From Ignelater luminosus (taxonomy: Eukaryota; Arthropoda; Insecta; Coleoptera; Elateridae): a stretch of DNA of 64,000 nt. The notes under the pieces are model-generated. The model saw only the letters and a program-made list of their open reading frames with translations. It was not told where the DNA came from and ran no database searches. Both the position numbers and the translations under genes were made by a program. The stretch spans positions 64,342 to 128,341 of the forward strand of contig VTPC01005425.1 in assembly GCA_011009095.1 (NCBI GenBank), written 5' to 3'. This document shows, one piece after another, positions 12,301 to 23,400 of this stretch; the first letter of the stretch is position 1; the number at the start of each line of letters is the position of its first letter.

Positions 12301-15300
12301 GGTGCAACCAGCCTAGGGTGACCTGAACTTCTACCTTTAACGCCAATATTTTCAGTTTCCCGATAGTGTTTTATAATATTAAACACAACTGATTTGGAAA
12401 CATATAGATTTTCAGCGATTTCACTAATTGTTTTGCTATTACGATATTGTTTTATAAATTATCTCCGTAAATTTTCGTTTGTTGCTGCACCACGTGCCAT
12501 TTTTATGGATAAATTTGACAAATAAATTATAAAAGCAATTTACTAGAGAGGTTTGTGATAACTCAGTTTGAAAACCAACCTCGTTTAAAAAATTTGGAAA
12601 CGTTTAGTTAGCTGTCCCAACAATTAGTTGTCAGTACTTTTTATAGTTGAAACAAATGATTTTATCTGCGATGCTTGCAGTTTGCAGAATAATTACATTT
12701 GTCATCATTTAGAACTCTAAACAATTTTCACTTTTAAATAACCCAAAAAATCTGAGTGGAAATTTAATAAAATATCTTGTTCATACAACATTATAAGAAA
12801 ATACTGCTTGTCCCAATATTTAGTTGTTAGGGCTCATATATGTAATATGAGGTTTGTTTGTTTCTCGCATTAATGTCCAAAATTCGTTTGTTACAGGAAC
12901 TCAGTTGAACTTATTTTGTTCAATTGTCACTGCAACTGCATAAAAACTGAACTTTCTGTCCTCTGACCATTGGTGTTACAAACAGTGCAAGCATGTGTTA
13001 CAGTTTTTGGGCGATTTCTACATATTTTTGACACGACTTTGTTTTGATGGCGAGCAATTTGTCTTCAACTGTACTAATGTTGCGCTGAAAACATTTGTTA
13101 GCTACCAAAGTTCTTTCCTGTACTTGCCTTGAACTTGTCTGAACTTATAACATCATCTTCATGAAGTGAGTTCAAAATAGTGCAGAGTAGCCAAACAAAT
13201 CTATGAAGTACAGTGTTTACTACTTCTCATCAGGACAAGCTCAAACCTAAATTTCAATTTGATTTTTCTCGGAAGCTATTCATTTTTGACCTACTTTTTT
13301 AAATTGCTAACGTATTTTCGACCTTTCTCCTAACTGCCTTGAAAAGGATTCACTCTGTGTATATTTTTATGACTAAGCAAGTGAACAAGTGCTGCAAATT
13401 GACTCGACCATTACTGATCAGTATCTCTGTTTGACCTACTATAATTGATTCCAGCACTTGGAGTTATTTTTCAAACTTCTTTTTTCTGGATTTCCATAAT
13501 GCTTACAGTTAGTACAATATATATTAACAAAAAAATACTAAAATGTCAAAAATTTAGCAAGAAATCTATATATAGGGTGCAAATAAAATGTGGATTAAAA
13601 ACTAAAATTCTTGAATTTTTAAGATATCTAGAAAAGGAAGTACAATGTGGTGTCTCAATGGTATCTAACTAATTTGAATATATTACAATTGTCTTAGTAT
13701 TACTATTGCTTAAAATGAAATGAGATTTATACACAATAATTATTTGAATATGCTATTTATTAATTTATTAGTGTGTGTTCAAATTAGTCAGATCCCACTA
13801 AAACACCTTCTACTATCAATCACTTTAAACGAAATAGTAACAAGTACCATTTTTGAATTTGTATTTGCATTAATTAGTTACATTACAGTTATGCATCTGA
13901 TGCAACCCGATGGTTGAGGGTTTGCTTCCTAGACAAGATCCTGAGATTCTTCCTGGAGAAAAAATCTGGAAAAAGATACCATCCTCTGAAAGGGATATAA
14001 AGCAGTGGGTCCCATGTGATTATGATGAGTTGCATGTTAAAAATACCTACCAGGGCTGGAAAACCTTGAGTTTGGCTAAATTCTAGTTGGGAGCAAAATG
14101 ACCATAGTAGTTGAAGCCTTGAGGTCAAAGAAACCGTGACTAGAAGCCTCAGTCACAAAACAACAACAACGAAAATAAAGTACAACATTAATGCATTTCA
14201 TAAAATTGTCACTTTTAGACATATTTTTTTAAAAATAGCCTCTGCCTTGAAGACATGCTCATGCTCCTCCAGGAACACTTTTTCCAGCATTCCAAATCTT
14301 TTCATGGGTTATTGTGTCAATGCCTGCAAGTGCTTCTTCCAGGTTTTTTGATAAATTGAAGCACTTCTTCAAATGCAACAATTCTTCTATACCTTTTCAA
14401 CTTCAAATTGGGAAGAATCAATTTTTAAAATAGGAATAATCATTTTCAAATTGGGAATAATCATTTTCAAATTGGGAACAATCAATTTCAAATTGGGAAC
14501 AATCATTTTCAAATTGACACTAATCAACTTCAAGTTGATTCTAATCAAGTTCAGAATGGGAATAGGCAATGTCACATTTCATTAATAAATAAATATTAAC
14601 AAAATAACTTATTGCAACAAAATTGGTTTAATACTTTAAATACAAATAAATTTTATATTCATTAACAATAAATATTAAACACAACAAGATTTATTAATTA
14701 TATTAAATAAATATAATGTTAATTACAGTATTCAACGACTTAGAAATTTATGTCTACCATATTTAACGCGTCAGGAATAAATCTCTAAACATGAGCCACA
14801 TATCGGGAACAATTAGCAACAGTAATTTTTGGTATATTTGCTTGTAAGCTGTTTTCCAGTTGCTATAGACGAAACTCGGTTTGAGTCATATCTACCCTGT
14901 TTTCACCCACCAAAATATGTGGCATTTGAATGGCTAAATCAACTTCAACACCTGCTTTTAATGCAGACCACGCAAGTTCAATTGCATTAAACGTTGGACT
15001 ATAGGGACTAAGTCTTAGTAAGCGGTGATTAACAAATTCGTCTTCGATGGATGCATGACAAGGAGCATTATCTACTACCATTACTACTGGTGATTGATAT
15101 ATATTTTGAGCATTACGAAGACACTGGCGTACAAACTCTTTAGCTTCCGGTTTCTTGAATGCACCTCTTCTAATTTCATTGTGAATCAAACCCATATTGC
15201 CTATGCATCCAATAATATGGATGTTAGATCCCCTACTGCCTGCAGAAATATAGGTACAGCGGGTTCCTTTCTTGGATCGTCCTTTTTTTCTTGAGATAAA

Positions 15301-18300
15301 TAAATTAAAATTTGTTTCATCCATATAGACAATGGGAATGTTTTCTGCTTGATATTCCAAAAGTTGCTGAGCATATTCACGTCGTCTTATTTTGTTCTCT
15401 TCACTATTTGCTTTCTCGGGTTCTTTCCGGATATCTTTCACTGTATACATTAAATTATCCAAATGTCTCCTCACACATTCTGTAGAAATGGAAATTTGGT
15501 AATCATGTTGCAGTTTTTCTTTTAGTTGCTTTAAAGTTATTTTAGGATTTTCTTCAATGCATTGTTCGTTAGTTATTTTAGTTTTTCGCTTCCCACCACG
15601 CAGTTTTTCGGTTTCGGATTGGCTTTTAACCCATCGATATGCAGTTGATTTCTTCACACCCAGTGTCTTTGCAAGTGCTCTCCTGTCTTCATTATTATTA
15701 TTATATAAGGCACAAATTTGGTTTTTAACACTATCAGCGTCAATCTTCTTTATATAAGGCATTTTTATTTATTAATTACACTTTTTAAATATGACATTTC
15801 ACAATAAATTACTGCAACTAATTGCAGATTGTTTATTTTTTTCATAGCCTATCTGATATTGGTTAGTCTCAATTTAAAGTTGATTGGTCTCAACTTGAAA
15901 TTGATTATTCCCAATTTGAAATTGATTATTCTCAATTTGAAATTGATTATTCCCAATTTGAAAATGATTATTATTCCCAATTTGAAAATGATTATTCTCA
16001 ATTTGAAATTGATTATTCCCAATTTGAAAATGATTATTCCCAATTTGAAAATGATTATTCTCAATTTGAAATTGATTATTCCCAACTTGAAAATAATTAT
16101 TCCCAATTTGAAAATGATTATTCCCATTTTGAAATTGATTGGTCCCAATTTGAAGTTGAAAAGGTATAGTTCTGTCATAGGTCCCGTTCATCTTAGTCTA
16201 ACCATTATGATTCATTCATGCAAGCTTTATAGTAAAATTAAACACATGCCCACATTATTTTATAGACAGTACTTGAGTGAGTCTATGCTCGACTCCAGCA
16301 AGCATGCCTTGGTTTTTAGTGCGAATGTTCAGCTCACTAGCTAAACTCAAGTTTTGAAATAGGCATGGAGCACCATCCTGCATAAAAATCCTATTGTGCT
16401 CAGGAAACCATTTGATTCATTTAACACCACTACATATTCTACTTTTTTCATTATTTTCCTCACAAAATATAATCTTCCTGGTCCTTGACTCAAAATAACA
16501 CTTCATACCATTATCTTAGGGTATTTTACTGTTTGCTAAAATGAAGCCTAGAGGTGTTATTTACCTTTGCCCAATCTTACTCTGACCAACTTAAATATTT
16601 TTTGCCCCACAATAAATGCTTTTTCTTCATAATGGTTGTTAATTTCAATTTGGGTAGAGGATGGCAACTTTGAAATTCAAACTTCTTAATACATCTGCAT
16701 ACAGTTTTCACACATGCATCAACTCCAGCTTCTTGCCTCATAGCTTTTCTTTCTTAAGCACAAGTTTGTTTAAAACTAAATTTGTTTTGTCATACAGATG
16801 ACTTTCTAACACCTTTGTAATTATTGGAAGCATTTCCTATTTGCTGTTTTTTAATTCTACCAACACTCTGATGAGAGACTTCGGCCTTTTTTCCCATAAT
16901 GTAAATTAAACAAAATAACTTTTTTTTTAAATTTTAACACTGACTAAATTCAGCTTTGAATAGTAGGAATAACAGCAACAACTTAAAAAATTTAGAATGT
17001 GTAATACATGAACTGTTAGGATTAATTAAAATAACAAACACTGCATATCGAGAACTATGTATGTTTTTACTTTTAAGCCACAATCATACACATGCAATTT
17101 TTGTGTGAAGCTGTTTATACGAAACAATTTGTTTATCAGTGACTCAATGGATCTAGATGTCTTTTACCTGTGTATACCTTACATGCATGCGTACCTTAGT
17201 AACATTGCACCGCTGATGCAATTACAATACCATTACATATCAACTAATCTTTGCCGCTCTTTGGTTATATGAGGGAATCAGGAGTATGTATGATAAAAAT
17301 TAAATTATAAGATTTCTAATTCAATGTCCACCTACTGTACATATAGAAAAATATCACTTGACAATGATTTCAGATTTCTAACATAAAATGTCAGATAATG
17401 ACTCTTCATATGTCAAAAACCTAACCTTAAACAAGAAGAATTAAATTGCACTAAACTCTTGCGTAAACTCAACTTCTGTTGATTCATTTTTATTACTACA
17501 TATACCCCGTTCATATTGTTTTTAGATGAAACCCAGCCATGGAAATCTTGACGGTTTGAGTTATGCAGAATTGTGTAAATGAGGCTTTTCATGTCAAAAT
17601 GACTTTGACATATCTTCTTGAAGTTTGAAGGTAATGTTTTCCATCGTTTATTGCTTATTATGTTGCCATAGATACTTTTCAAATGTACAAATGTCAAGTA
17701 TGAAGTAATTAAACAAACTAGATTAAAATACAAAAAAGGCAACATTGTTAAGAATGTTATTTGGGAACCATGCATGGTTGTAGCCACACAGTTTCCAACT
17801 TAACAAATCGAAAGCATGGCCAACCCTCATCTAAAAACAATGTTGATGTACCTTGCATGAAAGGGGTGTGGATGCCTTCTGTTAGCATAATGTTCGGTGT
17901 ATAGACTGATTGAGATTTCATCAAGACACTTGCCCAATATTAAATAAGTAAGTAACTATCTGTGTACGGAAAGTCCATATTATATACAAGTTAATAATCA
18001 ACAACTGAATAAAATTAAATTAAGAAGACATTACTGAATAAAACATAAAATTAATAAAATCTATAATAATACAAGTTAATTACTTACAAGAATTATTAAT
18101 CGGAATTTACTGATGAGCAATTAATTAATGACGGTAAATAAATTATTAAAACTCTTAAGAGAACATAGTACAGTCTTAAAGTCATATTAACCATCACAAT
18201 TAGTATCAATTATTCTTAAAAAATGCCTTACATAGCTGATTAGTATTGTATGTTAAGTTTGAAGGTGTTTTTGCTCCACATTTATTTACACCCTGTATAA

Positions 18301-19513
18301 TATTTCACTTATAATTAGTACCGTTTCATCGCATAGTTTTTGCAAAATTCTTTTATAATCTCCATCTAATCTTCAAGTATTTACCATTACAGAGTATAAT
18401 GTAATGTAATGCTGTGTAGATTAAAAGCAATCAAGAGAATGAATTATTACCTCCATTTACAAAGTTATAAGCAATTGTTGCATATCTTTTGGCTTCTGTA
18501 ATTCCAATTTGTGAATATTCAGCTGCTTCTTTGGGATAACAAAGTGCAGCCATGCCAAGAGCTCCAGTAGAAGCATATATTGTTCGCTTAAAGAATCCTC
18601 CACGTAAGCCAAAAATTAATCCAGCTATACCACCCACAGCGATTGCACCATATTTAGGTGTAGTATTATCTTCCTGTTGCAAATAACTAATTAAATCTGT
18701 AAAATGTGTCAGAAATAAGGAATATATTTTCATTTATAATTAAAAACAAAAACATTTACGTTCTGTATTCTCCAATCCCATATGAAAGTAATCTTCACCG
18801 GCTTTTTCTAATGATTTAAGCTCAGCTAACATTGAAAATATACTGCGACGTATAGTACCAAATGCCTGTTCTATTCCTCCTGGTGGTGGTGGACATGGTT
18901 CTGATATTTGCACGTTGGATTCCTTAGTGCTATAAATTGGTAATTCACTAGGTTTGCATACACAGTCAGCCGTGGAAGCTTTTGATTTTTCTGCTACTAA
19001 GGCTGCAGCAGGGATGAATACATATCTGACAACCTACAAGGGTGTTAAATAAGATAGGTTAACTTTAAAATGTAGAGCTTATATAATGATTGAAAAAATT
19101 GTACAAGCTTTTTATATGGTTGAAAAATTTAATAAGACAAGTTCTTACTCTATTGGTAAACATTTCTAAACGTTTTACAAAGCAATTAATACAAAATTAT
19201 ACAAAACTAACAATATTTTAAATTAATCAATGCAGCAGCTGATTTTGACAGTTCAAAAAAGTTCAAAAAACATTTTATGAAGAATTTACTTAGAGCGGCA
19301 AATTTGAATTCTAATTGTTGCCGTAGTTTATAAATAAGTTAATCTTTCACAAGATGTAATCAAATGGACCGCAATTGCCTACTACAAAAAAAATAGTTAA
19401 TATATGTCATGTTTTACGCAATATATTATTTATAGTAGCTTTTCTCAAATAAATCTGTTATTTTAAATATGCGCTTATAAAGGACTTACTTGATAACAAA
19501 TTAAACGGTGCAT
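6343..19513 (-). CDS. Mic26-27: MICOS complex subunit MIC26/MIC27 (apolipoprotein O family), five exons
   Basis: An inner mitochondrial membrane protein of the MICOS complex, which shapes cristae junctions. Exons on the minus strand: 19513-19490 (MHRLICYQ), 19033-18760, 18696-18451, 6799-about 6485, and a last exon from 6393. Phases fit at the first three junctions. The signature is in exon 3: PKYGAIAVGGIAGLIFGLRG, then a segment ending ALGMAALCYPKEA, the conserved ApoO-domain hydrophobic segments. Exon 2 carries CPPPPGG and a helix resembling the family's N-terminal part. The 3' end is less sure. An AAG/GT donor at 6485 gives 298 residues with stop at 6356; an alternative phase-0 donor gives a tail ending KPQQ with stop at 6343. 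The tail contains an unusual SCHCPIGACMGHH stretch. The intron 18450-6800 is 11.65 kb and full of transposons. Confidence 0.87.
7622..8439. mobile_element. foldback / non-autonomous Tc1-mariner-type element
   Basis: An 818-bp element with long imperfect inverted arms. The left end CAGTGTGCCCAAGATAAGGA pairs with the right end (reverse complement CAGTGTGTCCAACATAAGGA). Pairing continues for most of both arms, including an inner block (about 7965-8020 against 8186-8236). Both ends abut TA, a Tc1/mariner-type target duplication. The unique centre (about 8040-8165), read on the minus strand, shows remnants like DLTPLDFF and WGYVKNHV, as in the C-terminal part of mariner-like transposases with an LDFFLWG motif. 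I infer a deletion derivative of an autonomous element. It lies in the long MIC26/27 intron. Confidence 0.8.
8527..9150. repeat. possible MITE with about 30-bp inverted ends
   Basis: The left end, GTTTTACACCTACTGATAAA and onward, matches the reverse complement of the right end near 9118-9150 (GTTTTACATTTGCTAATAAA) with several mismatches. Spacing and low coding content suit a non-autonomous DNA transposon. No clear target duplication was found. The 80-codon frame inside is not recognisable. Confidence 0.45.
9154..11255. other. MIC26/27 intron, no assignable gene
   Basis: Intron sequence with scattered low-level repeats. A G/C-richer patch near 10130-10330 and a stretch near 9640-9800 look like old repeat debris, but no motif could be assigned. 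Confidence 0.5.
11256..12827 (-). mobile_element. decayed Minos-like Tc1 transposon with IR/DR ends
   Basis: A 1572-bp Tc1-type element flanked by TA (11254-11255 and 12828-12829). The outer ends are ACAACTAAATATTGGGACAA and its inverse. A second copy of the motif lies about 200 bp inside each end (near 11452 and 12610), the IR/DR arrangement known from Tc1 elements such as Minos and Sleeping Beauty. The transposase reads on the minus strand from ATG near 12500 (MARGAATNENLRR), with an HTH region resembling Minos (SEIAENLYVSKSVVFNIIKH) and later FTFQQDRAACH. Several stops and frameshifts interrupt it, including a stop soon after the start, so it cannot make protein. The longest open piece is 12386-12198. 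Confidence 0.88.
12830..14139. other. MIC26/27 intron, no assignable gene
   Basis: AT-rich intron with small frames of about 60-79 codons that show no known motif. A short inverted pair (GTGACT...AGTCAC) lies near 14128-14152. The 13890-14130 stretch is less AT-rich and may be part of a dispersed repeat, but I could not identify it. Confidence 0.45.
14390..14575. repeat. left 21-bp repeat array of the IS630-type element
   Basis: About eight degenerate units whose reverse complement matches TCCCAATTTGAAAATGATTA. The outer units are close to the consensus and the inner ones (after about 14510) more divergent. Inverted with respect to the array at 15867-16166. Confidence 0.88.
14863..15762 (-). 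CDS. IS630/Tc1-type DDE transposase, 299 residues
   Basis: A cut-and-paste transposase with one open frame from ATG at 15762. The N-terminal third has a helix-turn-helix pattern (ALAKTLGVKKSTAYRWVKSQ) and a second possible one around ITLKQLKEKL. The catalytic core shows IVYMDETNF (first Asp), VVDNAPCH (second Asp) and NAIELAWSALK (Glu). I count 30 residues between the second Asp and the Glu, shorter than the 34 of Tc1. SPYSPTFNAIE matches the usual SP-S-P-NPIE block. The protein ends about 35 residues after the catalytic Glu, somewhat short for the family. All three acidic residues are present, so it may be functional. The family within IS630/Tc1/mariner is not certain. Confidence 0.88.
   Translation of the reverse strand: MPYIKKIDADSVKNQICALYNNNNEDRRALAKTLGVKKSTAYRWVKSQSETEKLRGGKRKTKITNEQCIEENPKITLKQLKEKLQHDYQISISTECVRRHLDNLMYTVKDIRKEPEKANSEENKIRRREYAQQLLEYQAENIPIVYMDETNFNLFISRKKGRSKKGTRCTYISAGSRGSNIHIIGCIGNMGLIHNEIRRGAFKKPEAKEFVRQCLRNAQNIYQSPVVMVVDNAPCHASIEDEFVNHRLLRLSPYSPTFNAIELAWSALKAGVEVDLAIQMPHILVGENRVDMTQTEFRL
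15867..16166. repeat. right 21-bp repeat array of the IS630-type element
   Basis: About fourteen tandem units of 21 bp alternating mainly between TCCCAATTTGAAAATGATTA and TCTCAATTTGAAATTGATTA types, with one unit 3 bp longer near 15970. The last unit runs into the terminal AAGTTGAAAAGGTA. The period equals two helical turns, which fits side-by-side protein binding, but that is inference. Confidence 0.92.
16906..18450. other. MIC26/27 intron, proximal part
   Basis: AT-rich intron sequence. A motif like the end of a Tc1/mariner MITE (TACACCCTGTATAA) is present near 18288, with no partner seen. No gene was recognised; the 124-codon frame at 17413-17787 has no domain I can name. Confidence 0.5.
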
Positions 19514-19680
19514 GATTTCACATTTTATAATTTTTCGGTATGTTTCATGTTTAATGACACTGACATAAAAATACAATAAAATAGCTACAATAACAACAAT
19601 TGTTTTTTAATGCGGTGACTTTTCAGAAAATAAAATAAGCTGACATGTACAAAAATTTGTTTCCTTAAAGCTCTGGAAAT

Positions 19681-20019
19681 TTAACAACGCCACGAAAATC
19701 CTTTCCTCTTTTTTGCTGTGGTTTTGTCACTATTACTTTTAATACGACCACACTTGCAAATTGTTGGACAACCTGGTGGTTCTCTCGTTCGAGCGTATTC
19801 TGGTATTAGTAATCGTCTAACCAACTATAAAAATGAGTGATTAGATTTAAGCAGAAAATAGAATCAATTGCATGCTACCAGAACCCATGAAGCACTAACG
19901 TCGAATAAAAAACCTGGACAAAATTCTTCGGGATCTTCCAAAACCTCTTCTTCTGCTTGCTGTACTCCTCGATCATCGCCTAATAAATTTCCTATGGCGT
20001 TATACAATGGTCCCAACAT
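19681..20019 (-). CDS. small two-exon gene, unrecognised 94-residue protein
   Basis: Two short exons, 20019-19879 (ATG start, 47 codons) and 19824-19681 (47 codons and TAA), joined in phase 0 across a 54-bp intron (GTAGCA donor, TTTTTATAG acceptor). The intron size matches other small introns here. The product starts MLGPLYNAIGNLLGDD, has an acidic stretch (QAEEEVLEDPEEFCPG), then FDVSASWVL joined to LVRRLLIPEY, and a Cys/Lys-rich tail (GCPTICKCGRI, then KKRKGFSWRC). No signal peptide or clear domain is seen. Each exon is under 60 codons. It lies 168 bp upstream of the MIC26/27 start on the same strand. I do not recognise the family. The splice fit and non-repetitive composition argue for a real gene. 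Confidence 0.65.
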
Positions 20020-20439
20020 CTTTACGAAAATTTAGGAGGTTTGCTAAAGAGATCCCGAAAATTTGACGTGAAGAACACGTTTATGGTGACATTATTGAGC
20101 AAAAATGGATGGAAAACTAGATTTAAAATTAATTTCCTGATAAAAACATTTTTACCTAAAAATTATCTTTTATTATAAAGAGGGGCCCGCTTTGTTAAAA
20201 TTGCTTTGCTAATTCTTTCTATTATTAAATTAATCTATAAACTTAATCAGTTATTAATTCTATTGTTACAACATTTTACAGTAAACAATACGTTTTGTAA
20301 AGAAAATTTACTTTTTGCAAGTCATCTCAATTTTAAGTAAAAACTATGATAATTCTTAATTACATTACTAATACCTATTCTATATGTAGAATAAATTAAA
20401 AAAAAGTTATCTTTGAAGTAAAACAGGACCGGACCAGAT

Positions 20440-23400
20440 TCAAGAAATGGCCCGGACGGAACTTCTTTATCGGCCCTTCTAACTGGAGTTTTTCACAAAT
20501 ATTTATATTTCCTTATTTTTTTATTTTTGTTTGTTAATATATTATAACGGCGATCAGACGGCACCTCATCGCCTGATTGACCAGCCCGACCCTATGAAGT
20601 AGGTAGCAAAAACTAAAAAATAATACTGACTAAAGAAGTTATAAGACAAAATAGATAAATAGGAATTAAGTAACTGATTGCTCAAATGACTTTCCAATAG
20701 TAAGTATACTATCATTCCATCTTATGAAATCTGTTGTCAATGGGATTGCCCAAAGAGAAAAGTAACAGGGACCGATCTAGCTCTTCTACTGCTCTGGACA
20801 AAACGTAAAATTTACTGCCCTTATTTTTGATTATTTGCTATACCTATTGTGCAGCATTTATTAGTTGTTTCGTTCTGCCAAATTTGCCGCTCTCACCATC
20901 TTCCGCGCTGGGTAGGGACTCCTAGGTTGGTTCCTGCAAAGTAATAGGCTCGAATGAAGTTATAATGTACACTGTGACAATTTTTTTGAAAAGTTTTTCA
21001 AAATACAGTTAAGCAGTTTAAGAAACAGATATAAAAACATTCTGTCTTCTTAGTTGTTATCACAGCTGAGTCCATTTATCTGTTGACTTAAACTAGAAAC
21101 GAATACCTCTAAGTAGTCTATAGTCATTTATAGTGACAATCATCGTTTATGATGCTGCTGATTTTTAAGAAATTGGCAGCGTGTTCGGAACAAAGCAATC
21201 GTAGTTACTCAATGAAATCTGGGGCGTTGAATTTTCTATCAAGAATTTTAGTCGCCAATAGCCTACATTACTAATAAAACAACGTCTTTCGGGATTCGAC
21301 TGTGTCATTGTTGAAGTAAAAACTAAAAATTATACTCAACATCTTGCTCACCTTTTCTCAAGAGATTAAAGAACGGCACAGTAATACATTGTACCAACCA
21401 CTCTAGAACCGATATTCTTCTTACGGGAATAGAGACGCAAGTAAAGTAAAGCAAATTAAATTTAGAACGTCACCAAAGATGGCAGATTGTGTAGGGGTAG
21501 TTCTTCCCTTCAGCCTTAATTAATGATTATTGAGGAGTAATGGCCTGGACAATAATAATAGAAAAATGATTCTTTCCAGAGGTTGATGATGGTGGTCTTT
21601 TCTGCAGTAGACCTAAAACAAAAAAACAACAGATTCTTGTCTAATTACGGGACGTAATAGAATGATTACAGATAAGAGAATTTTTAGTCTAAGATTGGTG
21701 CTGCAGTTCTAAAGTAGGGCTAGTGGCACGTTGTTAAAAAGGAAAATAGCATTGTCAAGGTAAATGGCTAGGAGAAATTTGAATTTGCGTTTTGAGAATC
21801 TTATTGTGTTCCAGCATTTCCACTTCCGCTCAATATTGGAAATATGCGATTTAGACCGATGGCCCGGTGGGAATATCGACAATGGAGGAGCTGGGTATCT
21901 ATCAGAATTGGGGACACTTAGGACAGATCCCAAACCTCTCTCAAGTGGTAGAAACGATCCAAATGGAGCATGCTTCTAGAGATCCGTTTTTCTTTTTGGG
22001 GAAAACGATATATTTGGTAGGATTTAAAAAAGCAGAACAAAGAGGGTCGATAATCGGCGAATAAACGTTTTATATGTGAGTATAAGCATCCGCGGATGGT
22101 AGCCTAAAATGTCCTCAAACACAAGTACAGCTTCGAATTCAGCTGTAGGGTGGGGATGAAAAAAGACGGTGGTAGGTGTCCCAAAGATCTAGATGAAATC
22201 GATTTCTCGAAACTTGTAGCTTGTGGTTTTGTTATGTTATCGAAATAAAATTGGAAATAATAAAGCATTGTGGGAGACAGAGGCGGGGAGAACGACAGGT
22301 TTAGAGATATCATGGCAGTAGAAGATTGGGGATAACATCGATTACTGTATTCAAAATTTTACTGCTATAGCGCACTCAATGATCACGATCATAATTCTGG
22401 TGAAACCGGCTGAGACTTTCACGTGCCAGACTTTGTCAAATCTGACCGTCTCGGAAGCCGAATTGGAACGGTGGTAGAGAGGTTGGCATTCTCTAAAAGT
22501 TTTCTCAGTCTAGCAGCTAAGATTCTTTTAAATATCTTGCCTTAGCCGTTGAGAATGACAGTGGGGTGGTAAGAATCAAAGTTCGTGAGGCTCTTATGTG
22601 GTTTGAGGATCCTGGCGACAGGAGTTATGAATGTTAATAAAAAACCTGATGGTTTCTGGGTGGATGTGGCAAAGAGCTTTTTTTCGTCAGAGTGTCTTTG
22701 CTGGCGGTTGGATTTTTGCCACGAGAAGTGACCGTTGCTGTTTGTTCCATCCGGATAGACTGAAGAAGGCCACCGATCGTGGTGCCTTAGTGGTGGGGGG
22801 ATGGCTACAAGAACAGATATGGTACTGTCGCTTTGAATAAATTAATGTATGCGACGGGCTTGGCCATAGAAACTTGGTAAGTACACTTCGTCCAGAAAGT
22901 CGACGAATGCTTGGGCTTGCACTTGTAAATTTGTGATAATTTGGTGAGACTTTCTTTGGTCTATCATGGTTTGAGACTTTTTTCAGAATTGGAACAGTTT
23001 TGATGATCCAGGCTAAAAATAAGGCTACTAATGTGCTTCTCGAAACTTAGCGAACTAACGCATTAATACGGTTCAACCAGATTCCAGGTTCAAACAAATA
23101 ACCTATAGATGCGGTCTTTCCTTTTAATGAGTTGGAAGACATGGAAAGAAAGTGGAGAATGGTTCATTTTTATTATTTTGAATGACGAGGGCAAGATTGC
23201 TTAGAGTAAAGTCTGTTCCTTAGATAAAGTGGGAGTTTTTTGGGAATCGAGTATTAACATGGTTCTGGAGCCAATTGGCATGATTCCAATCCCGAATAGT
23301 TTTAAGTTTAAGACCTAAAACGGGTGAGTTTAGAGAAGTGGAGAATCAGAAAAGATTTTTGTCAAGGAGTCTGTTAATATGATATAATCAATAATGGAGG

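Larger units (their letters stand above)
14390..16166 (-). mobile_element. IS630/Tc1-type transposon with arrayed 21-bp terminal repeats
   Basis: A 1777-bp element. Its left end TACCTTTTCAACTTCAAATT is matched by the inverse at the right end (AATTTGAAGTTGAAAAGGTA). It is flanked by TA at 14388-14389 and 16167-16168. Behind each tip is a tandem array of a 21-bp unit close to TCCCAATTTGAAATTGATTAT, in opposite orientation at the two ends: about 8 units on the left and about 14 on the right. One open transposase gene lies between them on the minus strand. The arrays read as open frames in several phases, which are only shadows of the repeat. The open transposase and intact ends suggest a fairly young insertion. 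Confidence 0.9.
14140..16905 (-). mobile_element. old Tc1-like element split by a younger insertion
   Basis: On the minus strand from 16905, fragments of a Tc1-like transposase are readable: MGKKAEVSHQSVGRIKKQQI (an HTH-like start), LKLTTIMKKKHLLWGKKYL, and a pattern close to MQDGAPCH near 16360. They carry many stops. The tail appears to continue beyond the inserted element, at 14389-14140, as EEALAGIDTITHEKIWNAG, a plausible Tc1 C-terminal region. The interruption at 14390-16166 has TA on both sides. Family assignment is from motifs only, and the outer ends were not defined. Confidence 0.6.

Noticed and set aside
13890-14130. Possible SINE
   Set aside because: I could not find convincing tRNA-type A and B boxes or a poly(A) tail.
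15849-16344. Long overlapping frames of repeated Ile/Asn/Leu/Lys or Phe/Gln/Ile units on both strands
   Set aside because: Shadows of the 21-bp repeat array, whose length is a multiple of three; not proteins.
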